This document shows, piece by piece, positions 16,660-24,841 of a stretch of 64,000 nucleotides of DNA. Every line of letters begins with the position of its first letter. The first letter of the stretch is position 1. Location of the stretch: NCBI GenBank assembly GCA_020637805.1, contig JACKJU010000009.1, positions 62,001 to 126,000 on the forward strand, given 5' to 3'. Below the pieces are notes generated by a model. The model was not told where the DNA came from, did not search any database, and worked only from the letters and a program-made list of their open reading frames with translations. The DNA comes from Nitratireductor sp. GTDB taxonomy: Bacteria > Pseudomonadota > Alphaproteobacteria > Rhizobiales > Rhizobiaceae. The position numbers were made by a program, and so were the translations under genes.

Positions 16660-18984
16660 ATGAAGTACAGGTTGTTGGAGAAGCACGGGGCAGCGCTTCC
16701 CCTCGAGATCTACGATTCCGTTGTCCGGTCTCTCTACGGAGATGTGCCTACATTCGTGGTCGGCAAGGCCGCGAGCTGCCTTGCCATGTTCCTTATTGCC
16801 TATCAGACCGGAAGCTTCGCCATTTGGCTGCTCGCAGCTTCGCTCAGCCTGGTAGGTGTTCTCAGGCTGATATCCGTCGTCCGCTTCAAGACCTTGGCAT
16901 CAAAGCATGAGGTACTCGACTACAATTCCCTCAAGAGCGCGGAATTCACCTACCTGATCTGGGCGGCAACCTATGTCACGATCATGGGCTGCATCTGCCT
17001 AGTCTCAATGATGGTGTCGGAAAACGACACCAGCCATATGGTCGCCATTACCGCGACGCTTGCCAATGTCATGGCGATATCGGGCCGGAACTTCGCGAGC
17101 CCGCGCGTGGTCAACTGGCAGACAGTGGGCGTAAGCGTTCCGCTTCTGGCAGGCCTTCTGTTCTTCGGCAATACCTACCACACGCTTCTGGCACTGTTCC
17201 TGCTGCCTTTCATGATGTCGATACACACCATTGCGAAACGCCTGCGCCGCATGCTTTTCGACGAGGTCTTCTCGGCAATGGAAAACCGGTTGATCGCCGA
17301 GCGCTTCAAAGTGGCCTTGCAGAACGCTTCGCATGGCATGGCGATGATCGATGCAGACGGCCACTTCGTCGTTGCCAATGAGCGCTTTGACGAACTGTTG
17401 GCGCTGCCAAAGAATTTCGAACTGATCGGCAAGACCTTCGAAGACCTTGAAGGACTTTCCCGTCTTGGATGGCGTGCATCGGTGGATGGCGACAACGTTG
17501 TCGAAAGGCTTCATCATTGCCTGTTGGAAGGCCAGAAGACACGCATCCGTTTCGTGCGCGCCGACGGCGCTACCATCGAGGCGTCCCTCAATCCGATGGA
17601 GGAGGGAGCCGGGGTTATCGTGGTCGAGGACATCTCGGAGCAGGTGAAATCGGAAAACGAGATTCGCCAGCTTGCCAATTTCGATCCGCTCACCCATTTG
17701 CCGAACCGTCGGCATTTCGCGACGATGGTCGAACAGGTCTGCGGATCGGGAGAGGATGCAAGGCCGTATTCCCTGTTCTTTGTCGATCTCGACAATTTCA
17801 AGGACATCAACGATTCGCTGGGGCACTCGATTGGCGACAAGTTGCTTTGTGCGGCTTCGCTTCGCATGAAATCATGCCTGCCGCAGGATGGACTGATCTG
17901 CCGCTTCGGCGGCGACGAGTTCGTCATGATCATGCCCGACCTGGTCGACCGGCGCGACATCAACCACCTTGCGAACCGTCTGATCGAAGAGGTTTCCAAG
18001 CCGATCCTGATCAACGGAAGCCTGATCATCGTCGGCACAAGCGTGGGCATCGCGCTTTGCCCCGAGAACGGCAACAATCTCGACCAGCTTCTCAAGATGG
18101 CGGATGTTGCCCTTTACGATGCGAAGAACAAGGGCCGGGGCGAGAGCCTGTTCTATTCGGAGCAGCTTGGTTCCGAAATACGCCAGCGCCGCCAGATGGA
18201 AGTCGAACTGCGGCGCGCGCTCGAGCGTGGCCAGTTGTCCGTCTATTACCAGCCGCTGGTCGACATCAGGACCAATCGTGTCAGCACCTGCGAGGCGCTC
18301 GTGCGCTGGCACCATCCTGAACGAGGCATGATCTCGCCGGCTCTGTTCATTCCGATGGCAGAGGAAATCGGCATCATTTCGAAGATCGGCAAGTTCGTGC
18401 TTGAGACCGCTGCGCGCGAATGCCTGCAATGGCCGGCCGATGTGCGGGTTGCCGTGAACGTGTCCTCGTTGCAGTTCCGGCAATCGGACGTGGTCGAGGA
18501 CGTGTCGAAGGCGCTTTCGATGAGCGGCCTTCCTGCCAACCGGCTGGAAATAGAAGTAACCGAGAGCGCCATGGTCGAAGACCTGGCCGAGACATCGCGC
18601 GTGCTGCGTACGCTGTCCCAATCCGGTGTCCGCATCTCGCTCGATGACTTCGGCACAGGATTTTCATCCCTCAGCTACCTCCACCAACTGCCGCTGGACA
18701 AGGTCAAGATCGACCGTTCCTTTGTCGAGTCGATCCGCAAGGACGAGCGGTCCCTCATCCTTTTGTCAGGCGTTACGCGCATGGCAGCCGACCTCGGGCT
18801 TCTGGTCATCGTCGAAGGTGTCGAGGAAGTCGAACAGCTGAACATCCTCAAGGAAAAGGTCCATCTCGATCAGGTTCAGGGCTATCTCTTCGGCAAGCCG
18901 ATGCCGTCGCAGGACATTCGTGCGTTCATCGCAGAAAACATCGGCACGCAGGCAGATGGCTTGAACCGCGTTCGCAGTGCCTGA
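16660..18984 (+). CDS. Membrane GGDEF-EAL c-di-GMP enzyme
   Basis: 774 residues. Five or six N-terminal membrane segments (about 30-205) are followed by a PAS domain (about 222-325), a GGDEF domain (about 330-495) and an EAL domain (about 515-760). The cyclase motif RFGGDEFVMIM is intact, as are NFDPLTHLPNRR and DLDNFKDIND. EAL motifs include CEALVRW, EVTESAMVED, DDFGTGFSSLSYL, VKIDRSF and VEGVEE, so both synthesis and breakdown of c-di-GMP are possible. A GTG (16657) directly precedes the ATG. It diverges from the Crp-family gene. A dispersed repeat follows its stop. Confidence 0.9.
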   Translation: MKYRLLEKHGAALPLEIYDSVVRSLYGDVPTFVVGKAASCLAMFLIAYQTGSFAIWLLAASLSLVGVLRLISVVRFKTLASKHEVLDYNSLKSAEFTYLIWAATYVTIMGCICLVSMMVSENDTSHMVAITATLANVMAISGRNFASPRVVNWQTVGVSVPLLAGLLFFGNTYHTLLALFLLPFMMSIHTIAKRLRRMLFDEVFSAMENRLIAERFKVALQNASHGMAMIDADGHFVVANERFDELLALPKNFELIGKTFEDLEGLSRLGWRASVDGDNVVERLHHCLLEGQKTRIRFVRADGATIEASLNPMEEGAGVIVVEDISEQVKSENEIRQLANFDPLTHLPNRRHFATMVEQVCGSGEDARPYSLFFVDLDNFKDINDSLGHSIGDKLLCAASLRMKSCLPQDGLICRFGGDEFVMIMPDLVDRRDINHLANRLIEEVSKPILINGSLIIVGTSVGIALCPENGNNLDQLLKMADVALYDAKNKGRGESLFYSEQLGSEIRQRRQMEVELRRALERGQLSVYYQPLVDIRTNRVSTCEALVRWHHPERGMISPALFIPMAEEIGIISKIGKFVLETAARECLQWPADVRVAVNVSSLQFRQSDVVEDVSKALSMSGLPANRLEIEVTESAMVEDLAETSRVLRTLSQSGVRISLDDFGTGFSSLSYLHQLPLDKVKIDRSFVESIRKDERSLILLSGVTRMAADLGLLVIVEGVEEVEQLNILKEKVHLDQVQGYLFGKPMPSQDIRAFIAENIGTQADGLNRVRSA

Positions 18985-18989
18985 GTATC

Positions 18990-19080
18990 AGAGCAATTTC
19001 GATCTCGACGAAATCGGCGAAATCAGAATTCAAAAGAGAATTCAGTTGTTTGCGGAGAGTAGTCGTTTTCACCTGAAGGC
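18990..19080 (+). repeat. Dispersed ~90-bp repeat, copy A
   Basis: It begins AGAGCAATTTCGAT, contains ATTTCG/CGAAAT inverted arms, then TTCAGTTGTTTGC and ends near CACCTGAAGGC. It aligns across its length with the copies at 42991, 51614 and 51715 (the last two inverted). It lies between the stop of the GGDEF/EAL gene and the stop of the convergent P450 gene. The layout resembles small intergenic mosaic or palindromic elements of Rhizobiales. Confidence 0.7.
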
Positions 19081-19088
19081 GGAACGAT

Positions 19089-20324
19089 CTAGAAACGAAC
19101 GTCAAGCGATTCAAGCCCGTTGAAATGATACCGGTTTGCGCGAACCGGTTCTTTCTTCAACTTCAGTCCGGGAAGTCTTTCGAACAACAGCGGCAGCGCT
19201 ATTGCCATTTCCAGCCGCGCCAGCGGCGCGCCCAGGCAGAAATGAATGCCGGCCCCGAAGGCCAGCTGTCCTTCCCCGCCCCGCGCGAAATCAAGCCTTG
19301 ACGGATCGCGAAAGACTTGCGGATCGTGGTTGGCCGCGCCGAGAAGCAGCGCAACGGTCTGTCCCCGCTTCAGGGTAGCGCCTTCAATCTCCATGTCTTC
19401 CAGCACGAACCGCGTGAACATGTGCAGGGGCGGGTCGAAACGCAGAAGTTCTTCCACCGCGCGGGCGGATGCCTCGCGGCTGTCAAACAGTTTTCCCGGG
19501 TCTGCTCCATTTGTCAGCAGTGCCTTCACCGAATTTCCGAGTGCATGAACGGTTGCCTCGTGACCGGCGTTGAGCAGCAGGACTGCGGTAGTAACGAGCT
19601 CGTCCATCGACAGGTGATCGCCGGAGGCTTCCGTCTCCACGAGTGCCGTCAGTAGGTCCTCGCGCGGCGACTTGCGCCGCTCTGCGGCGAGTTCGCGAAC
19701 ATAGGCCGAAAAGGCCAGCGTGGCCGCAACAGCCTCCTCTTCGATCTGCCGGCTGCGGTTGAACTGGTACATGGCGACCATGGCGTGTGACCAGGCCAGC
19801 AACTGTTCGCACTTGTCGTCCGGGACACCGAGAAGCCGGGCTATCACGATGACGGGAATTTTCTCGCAATATGCGGGAAGCAGATCGGCCTCCCGGCTGT
19901 CGTTCGACAGCATTTCGTCGATCAGGCCGTTTGCAAGCGTGGCGATAGCGGGAGCCAGCCCCTCGATGTTCCGCGACACGAAGGCTCGATTGACGAGCTT
20001 TCTGAGGCGGGTGTGGACCGGAGGCTCGCGTTCGAGGATCGAGTTCGCCTCGAAATCATAGAATGGTTTGACGTGCTCGGGAATCTCGGGGAGGCCTGCT
20101 TCCTCGCGGCTCATCACATGGGTGGCTTCGCGGCCAAGCCGCCGGTCGCGCAGCAATGCGTTCACCAGGCGGTGGCGTGCAAACGTGATCAGGCCGTATT
20201 CACGCCAGACAAAGGCCGGCCCCAGTTCGTGCATCCGGGCATAGTGCGGATAGGGATCGAGATAGAATTCGGGACCGGCCGGATTGGCAGAGAATACCGG
20301 CAGGTCCGGGCTTGCAGCGCTCAT
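19089..20324 (-). CDS. Cytochrome P450
   Basis: 411 residues, typical of soluble bacterial class I P450s. The haem-thiolate loop is FGAGIHFCLGAPLARLE (FxxGxHxCxG complete). The I-helix motif is LLNAGHEATVHALG, and the N-terminal half has LEREPPVHTRLRKLV. It should activate O2 to hydroxylate an unknown organic substrate and needs ferredoxin and reductase partners, neither adjacent. Its ATG overlaps the choV stop by 4 bases, so it is translated with the choline transporter genes. This pairing is unusual, and the substrate may be a quaternary amine or related osmolyte (inference only). Confidence 0.9.
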   Translation of the reverse strand: MSAASPDLPVFSANPAGPEFYLDPYPHYARMHELGPAFVWREYGLITFARHRLVNALLRDRRLGREATHVMSREEAGLPEIPEHVKPFYDFEANSILEREPPVHTRLRKLVNRAFVSRNIEGLAPAIATLANGLIDEMLSNDSREADLLPAYCEKIPVIVIARLLGVPDDKCEQLLAWSHAMVAMYQFNRSRQIEEEAVAATLAFSAYVRELAAERRKSPREDLLTALVETEASGDHLSMDELVTTAVLLLNAGHEATVHALGNSVKALLTNGADPGKLFDSREASARAVEELLRFDPPLHMFTRFVLEDMEIEGATLKRGQTVALLLGAANHDPQVFRDPSRLDFARGGEGQLAFGAGIHFCLGAPLARLEMAIALPLLFERLPGLKLKKEPVRANRYHFNGLESLDVRF

Positions 20325-21376
20325 TTTTGCAGGAGCGCCTTGTTGACGGCGGTGCTGTCGATAACGCCCACGATTTTGCCACCGCTCTCGACATAGACCG
20401 GCAGGCTGGTTTCGACCTGGTGCTCCATGACCCGCTTCAATGGAGTGTCCTCGTCAACGGTTGCTGCCTTCGTGTGGCCTCTGCCCCTGGTATCGGCGGG
20501 TTCCATGCAGTCGCGGGCGTGCAGTACGGCCAGCGGGTTCATGTTGGCAACGAAGTCTGCCACATACTGGTTGGCAGGATTGCTGAGGATCTCCTGGGCG
20601 GTTCCGCACTGGATGATGCGCCCGCCTTCCATGATGGCGATGCGTGAACCAATGCGTATTGCCTCGTCCAGATCATGGCTTACGAAGATGATCGTCCGGT
20701 TGAGGCGTTTCTGGAGATCGATCAGTTCGTCCTGCAGGCGCGTGCGGATAAGCGGATCGAGCGCGGAATAGGGTTCGTCCATGAGAAGGATCGGCGCCTG
20801 CGTGGCGAATGCCCTTGCAAGGCCGACCCTCTGCTGCATGCCGCCCGAGAGTTCCTGAACGCGCTTGTCGGCCCAATCGGAAAGGCCGACGAGTTCCAGT
20901 TGCTCACCCACACGGCTTTCGATCTCGTGTTTCGACATGCCCGCGAGTTCAAGGCCGAAACCGACATTTTCTGCAACCGAACGCCAGGGCAGCAGCCCGA
21001 ACTGCTGGAAAACCATCGATACCCAGTCCAGCCGCAACTGACGCAATTGCCGGCCCGTGCAGGCATGCGGATCGCGCCATTCATCCTGCTCCGGGCAGCG
21101 CACCTGGACGCGTCCTCGTACCACCGGATTGAGGCCGTTTACGGCGCGCAGAAGCGTGGACTTTCCCGAGCCGGACAGGCCCATGAGGACCAGTGTCTCA
21201 CCCTCGTGGATATCGAGCGAACAATCGGCAACGCCAAGAATCTGACCGGTGGCCTCCTGGATTTCCGGGCGTGACTTTTCGGCATCGATCAGGGGAAGGG
21301 CGGATTTCGGATTGTCGCCGAAAACTATCGAGACGTTCTCGAAGCGAACTACCGGGCGGTTGGACAGGGTGTTCAT
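20321..21376 (-). CDS. choV: Choline/betaine ABC transporter ATP-binding protein
   Basis: 351 residues. Walker A is GLSGSGKST, the signature LSGGMQQRVGLARAFA, Walker B ILLMDEPYSALDP. The last 70 residues (MEHQVETSLPVYVESGGKIV) form a CBS-like regulatory module as in ProV/OpuA-type proteins. It powers uptake of choline or betaine with ChoW and ChoX. The start ATG at 21376 has an AGGAGG site and lies one base after the choW stop. The P450 overlaps its 3' end. Confidence 0.9.
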   Translation of the reverse strand: MNTLSNRPVVRFENVSIVFGDNPKSALPLIDAEKSRPEIQEATGQILGVADCSLDIHEGETLVLMGLSGSGKSTLLRAVNGLNPVVRGRVQVRCPEQDEWRDPHACTGRQLRQLRLDWVSMVFQQFGLLPWRSVAENVGFGLELAGMSKHEIESRVGEQLELVGLSDWADKRVQELSGGMQQRVGLARAFATQAPILLMDEPYSALDPLIRTRLQDELIDLQKRLNRTIIFVSHDLDEAIRIGSRIAIMEGGRIIQCGTAQEILSNPANQYVADFVANMNPLAVLHARDCMEPADTRGRGHTKAATVDEDTPLKRVMEHQVETSLPVYVESGGKIVGVIDSTAVNKALLQK

Positions 21377-21377
21377 G

Positions 21378-22217
21378 TCAGCCTCCTGTCCGTTCGTTTC
21401 GCAGGAACCTGTCGAGCAATATAGCGACCAGCACGATCACCAGTCCCGCCTCGAAGCCCTTGCCGATGTTCACAGTGTTGAGGGCGCGCACGACCGGTAC
21501 GCCGAGGCCGGGAGCGCCAACGAGGGCGGCAATCACCACCATCGAGAGCGACAGCATGATTGTCTGTGTCAACCCGGCCATGATCTGCGGCAGGGCAAAG
21601 GGCAGTTCGACCTTCCACAGGAGTTGCCAGGGCGTTGCGCCAAATGCCTGACCCGCTTCTCTTAGCTGACGGGGGGTGGACTTGACGCCGAGTTCGGTAA
21701 GCCGGATCGGCGCCGGTATCGCGAAAATGACCGTGGCGACGAGGCCAGGCACCATGCCAAGTCCGAACAGGATCAGTGCGGGAATGAGATAGACGAAGGT
21801 CGGGATCGTCTGCATCAGGTCGAGGAGCGGACGCAACCAGGCGGAAAAATTAGGGTGATGCGCGGCGAGAATGCCGATCGGAATACCGAGCACCATGCAT
21901 ACAAGGGCCGAAGCCAGGACAAGCGACAGCGTCTTGATCATCTCGTCCCAGTAGCCGAGGTTGACGATAAGGAGCAGAGCAACGAGCACGAAAAGCGGAA
22001 ACTGCCAGGAGCGTTTCAGCCAGATGGCGATTGCCACGGCGATGGCAGTGAAGACCAACGGATGGGGCAATTCCAGCAGCCACAACAGGCCGCCGATTAT
22101 TGCCTCAAGCCATCTCGCCAGAGCGTCGAACACGAAGCCCGCATTGTCGATCAGCCATTCGACCACCCCCTTGGCCCATTTGCCGATCGGCAGTTTCTCT
22201 TCTGTCAGCCAGTTCAT
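21378..22217 (-). CDS. choW: Choline ABC transporter permease
   Basis: 279 residues from the ATG at 22217 (MNWLTEEKLPIGKWAKG), which has GGAAAAAG upstream; an in-frame ATG at 22229 would add four residues. About six or seven membrane segments, and the EAA-type loop EAGQAFGATPWQLLWKVELP that docks on the ATPase. It fits the ProW/OpuAB/ChoW family. It forms a tight operon with choV, while the binding-protein gene choX lies upstream beyond an antisense gst gene, so choW must have its own promoter or be read through gst. Confidence 0.88.
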   Translation of the reverse strand: MNWLTEEKLPIGKWAKGVVEWLIDNAGFVFDALARWLEAIIGGLLWLLELPHPLVFTAIAVAIAIWLKRSWQFPLFVLVALLLIVNLGYWDEMIKTLSLVLASALVCMVLGIPIGILAAHHPNFSAWLRPLLDLMQTIPTFVYLIPALILFGLGMVPGLVATVIFAIPAPIRLTELGVKSTPRQLREAGQAFGATPWQLLWKVELPFALPQIMAGLTQTIMLSLSMVVIAALVGAPGLGVPVVRALNTVNIGKGFEAGLVIVLVAILLDRFLRNERTGG

Positions 22218-22322
22218 TTCTTTTTCCATTCGGCTGGAGTTGCGCCGCAGTTGCCCTGCAGGATAAGTGTCGAGCACCTACGGTTATGGTGCAATGACCC
22301 GTCGCAGATAAAGGAATTACGC

Positions 22323-22952
22323 ATGGCAGACCTCACGCTGTTCACAAATCCCATGTCCCGTGGCCGCATTGCGCGCTGGATGCTTGAAGAGCTTGGCGAG
22401 CCTTACGAGACAAGAATTGTCAATTACGGGCCGGAGATGAAGTCGCCGGAATACCGGGCAATAAACCCGATGGGAAAGGTGCCTGCGCTCAAGCATGGTG
22501 ATGTGGTTGTGACGGAAGGAGCGGCGATCTGCGCCTACGTGGCGGACGCCTTTGCGGACAAGGGGCTTGCGCCAGAACCGGGAAGTTCCGACCGCGCCAG
22601 CTACTACCGCTGGCTTTTCTTCTGTGCAGGTCCGGTCGAGCAGGCCGTGACCAACACCAATCTCGGATTCGTGGTTCCGGAGGAACGCGAGCGGATGGTC
22701 GGATATGGTTCGAAGAAACTTGTGCTCGATACGCTTGAAGGGTTTCTCGAGAACCGGGAATTCATCACCGGCAAATTTTCTGCCGCCGATGTCTATGTCG
22801 GAGCGCAGGTTATCTGGGGCCTGCAGTTCGGAACCTTCGACAGCCGCCCGGCCTTCGAAGCCTATGCGGGACGGCTTCGTGAACGTCCCGCCTACAAACG
22901 CGCCACAGAGATCGACGAGAAACTGACCGCCGAGATCCAGGCAAAAGGCTGA
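22323..22952 (+). CDS. Glutathione S-transferase
   Basis: 209 residues from the ATG at 22323, with AAGGA upstream. The thioredoxin-like N-terminal domain (LFTNPMSRGRIARWMLEELG) has Ser/Arg in the usual active-site position and MGKVPALKHGD with the conserved cis-Pro; the all-helical C-terminal domain ends with RERPAYKRATEI. The frame extends far upstream to 21855 over choW, which is not coding. The gene is on the strand opposite to choX and choW and lies exactly between them. A strong terminator follows. Confidence 0.88.
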   Translation: MADLTLFTNPMSRGRIARWMLEELGEPYETRIVNYGPEMKSPEYRAINPMGKVPALKHGDVVVTEGAAICAYVADAFADKGLAPEPGSSDRASYYRWLFFCAGPVEQAVTNTNLGFVVPEERERMVGYGSKKLVLDTLEGFLENREFITGKFSAADVYVGAQVIWGLQFGTFDSRPAFEAYAGRLRERPAYKRATEIDEKLTAEIQAKG

Positions 22953-22991
22953 TCTGCGGCGAACTCGCGAAAACCGGTATGGAAAGAGAAT

Positions 22992-23025
22992 GGAGGCGGC
23001 AAAAGCGTGCCGCCTCCTTACTTTT
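22992..23025 (+). terminator. Strong rho-independent terminator of gst, probably bidirectional
   Basis: A 9-bp perfect stem, GGAGGCGGC / GCCGCCTCC (22992-23000 and 23009-23017), encloses an 8-base loop and is followed by TTACTTTT. It sits between the convergent gst and choX stops. Read on the other strand it can also end choX, which would separate choX transcription from choWV. Confidence 0.85.
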
Positions 23026-23039
23026 CCGTCCCGCACTGA

Positions 23040-23987
23040 CTACATGCCCAGCGCGGATTTGACAGCAGCCATGGCGTCGCCGCCATCCTTGGTGGTCACG
23101 CCTTCGAGCCATGGGCCTATCGCATCGGGATTGGCCTTCAGCCATGCCTTGGCAGCGGCCTCGGGTTCTTCGCCGTCATCAAGGATCTTGCCCATGATCT
23201 CGTTTTCCATGGCGAGCGTGAATTTCATGTTGGTGACGAGTTTGCCGGCATTCGGGCATTCGGCGGCGTATCCGGCACGGGTGTTCGTGTAGACCGTTGC
23301 GCCGCCAAGATTGGGCCCGAAGAAGTCATCGCCGCCTTCAAGATAGGTCAGGTCGAAGTTGGCGTTCATCGGGTGTGGTTCCCAGCCAAGAAATACGACC
23401 GGTTCGCCTGCCTTGTCGGCGCGGGCGACCTGGGCAAGCATGCCGGCCTCGGAGGATTCCACCACGTTGAAGCCGCTCAGTCCAAAGGCATCCTTTTCGA
23501 TCATGTCGAGGATCAGGCGGTTGCCGTCATTGCCGGGTTCGATGCCGTAGATCTTGCCGTCGAGTTCATCCTTGTGGGTGGCGATATCGGCGAAATTCCT
23601 GATGCCGAGTTCGGCACCCTTGGCATTTGTGGCAAGCGTGTACTTAGCGCCTTCAAGATTGGCACCGGTCGAGACGACCGTCTTGTCTTCGAGAAACGGG
23701 CGCAGATCGGCTTCCATGGAAGGCATCCAGTTGCCGAGGAAGACGTCGATATCCTTGTTGGCGAGCGACTGGTAGGTCACCGGCACGGACAGAACCTTGA
23801 TGTCGGTCTCGTAGCCCAGCGCTTTCAGAAGGACGGTCGTAACTGCAGTCGTGGCCGTGATGTCGGTCCAGCCAACGTCGGAGAACCGGATGGTGCTGCA
23901 GGACTCCGCTTCCGCCGACATGGCCGGGGTTGCCTGTATCGTTGCCGCGGCAATGGCAATTGCTGCTAGCGCTGTCTTGAACTTCAT
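23040..23987 (-). CDS. choX: Choline ABC transporter substrate-binding protein
   Basis: 315 residues from ATG 23987, with GGGAG eight bases before. The frame goes on to 24125 but those residues precede the signal peptide. Signal: FKTALAAIAIAAATIQATPAM followed by an SAEAES cleavage region. The mature protein has CSTIRFSDVGWTDITATTAV and DVFLGNWMPSMEADL, typical of ChoX/ProX-like periplasmic choline-binding proteins with aromatic ligand cages, and VFLGWEPHPMN. It feeds choline to ChoW/ChoV. It diverges from betI, sharing the intergenic region with the BetI operator candidate. Confidence 0.92.
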   Translation of the reverse strand: MKFKTALAAIAIAAATIQATPAMSAEAESCSTIRFSDVGWTDITATTAVTTVLLKALGYETDIKVLSVPVTYQSLANKDIDVFLGNWMPSMEADLRPFLEDKTVVSTGANLEGAKYTLATNAKGAELGIRNFADIATHKDELDGKIYGIEPGNDGNRLILDMIEKDAFGLSGFNVVESSEAGMLAQVARADKAGEPVVFLGWEPHPMNANFDLTYLEGGDDFFGPNLGGATVYTNTRAGYAAECPNAGKLVTNMKFTLAMENEIMGKILDDGEEPEAAAKAWLKANPDAIGPWLEGVTTKDGGDAMAAVKSALGM

Positions 23988-24154
23988 GCGTTTTCTCCCG
24001 TTGTGATCCTTGTTCAACTCTTTCTGCATGCGGCCGGCGCAGGCGGGCAGGAGCCAATATACCGGCAATATGCCGCAGGCCTTGTGGGGCCGTGCGGGCA
24101 AATTCCTCACGATTACTTTCAGCAAAGGGCTTTGCCTTCAAGTGCGAATTTGCT

Positions 24155-24172
24155 ATTGACTGACCAGTCAAT
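24155..24172. promoter_or_regulatory. Candidate BetI operator
   Basis: ATTGACTGACCAGTCAAT is a perfect 8+2+8 inverted repeat between the divergent choX and betI starts, 40 bases before the betI ATG. It closely resembles the TTGA-containing palindromes bound by BetI in enterobacteria and rhizobia. From this position it could control both the betIBA operon and choX, releasing both when choline binds BetI. Confidence 0.75.
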
Positions 24173-24211
24173 CAAAGTTTTGGCCGTTTCGCAAGTGTAC
24201 GGACAAAAAGA

Positions 24212-24841
24212 ATGGAAAGACCAATGCAAAGAGCTGGAGTCGAAGCCGGTCGCCGTCAGGCATTGATCGATGCTGCCATCGTCATGATTGGCGAGCATGG
24301 TTCGCTTGACGTTCCGGTAAAGGAAATTGCCACTCGGGCAGGCATGTCTTCTGCACTTGCGTTCCATTATTTCGGTGGCAAGGACGAGATCATCGTCGAG
24401 ACCATGCGTTACCTGCTGCGCCAGTTCACGCAGGTCATGAGTTCCGGGCTTTCCCGGGCGAAGTCGCCAAGGCAGCGCATGGACGCCATCCTGCGGGCAA
24501 GCTTCGGCGGCGACCAGTTCGACCGGACGACGATTGCCGCCTGGCTGACCTTCTACCTGAAGGCGTTTTCCAATCCGAAGGCGGCACGGCTGCTTGCGAT
24601 CTACACCGCGCGGCTCGAAAGCAATCTCGTCCATGCGTTCAAGTTGTGTGGAATGGAAGACCATGCGGTGCGTGATGCGCGCATGCTTGGTGCCCTGATC
24701 GACGGCATCTACATCCGCCATGCCCTGCGGCCCGATGGTCCTGACACGGCGGAAGCGCTCGCCGACTGCCGGGCTCTCGTCGATGCCCTGACAAACAGTG
24801 GTTCTGGCAGCAGTTCCGGACCGCGTGGAGAAGCAAATTGA
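24212..24841 (+). CDS. betI: Choline-responsive TetR repressor BetI
   Basis: 209 residues. The TetR helix-turn-helix is at about residues 20-60 (VPVKEIATRAGMSSALAFHY, then FGGKDEIIVETMRYLLRQF). The C-terminal part carries DRTTIAAWLTFYLKAFSNP and GIYIRHAL, which match BetI ligand-domain patterns. It represses the bet genes until choline is present. It is first in betI-betB-betA, and its stop overlaps the betB TTG start. No betC sulfatase gene lies between them, unlike the betICBA order described in Sinorhizobium. Confidence 0.92.
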   Translation: MERPMQRAGVEAGRRQALIDAAIVMIGEHGSLDVPVKEIATRAGMSSALAFHYFGGKDEIIVETMRYLLRQFTQVMSSGLSRAKSPRQRMDAILRASFGGDQFDRTTIAAWLTFYLKAFSNPKAARLLAIYTARLESNLVHAFKLCGMEDHAVRDARMLGALIDGIYIRHALRPDGPDTAEALADCRALVDALTNSGSGSSSGPRGEAN

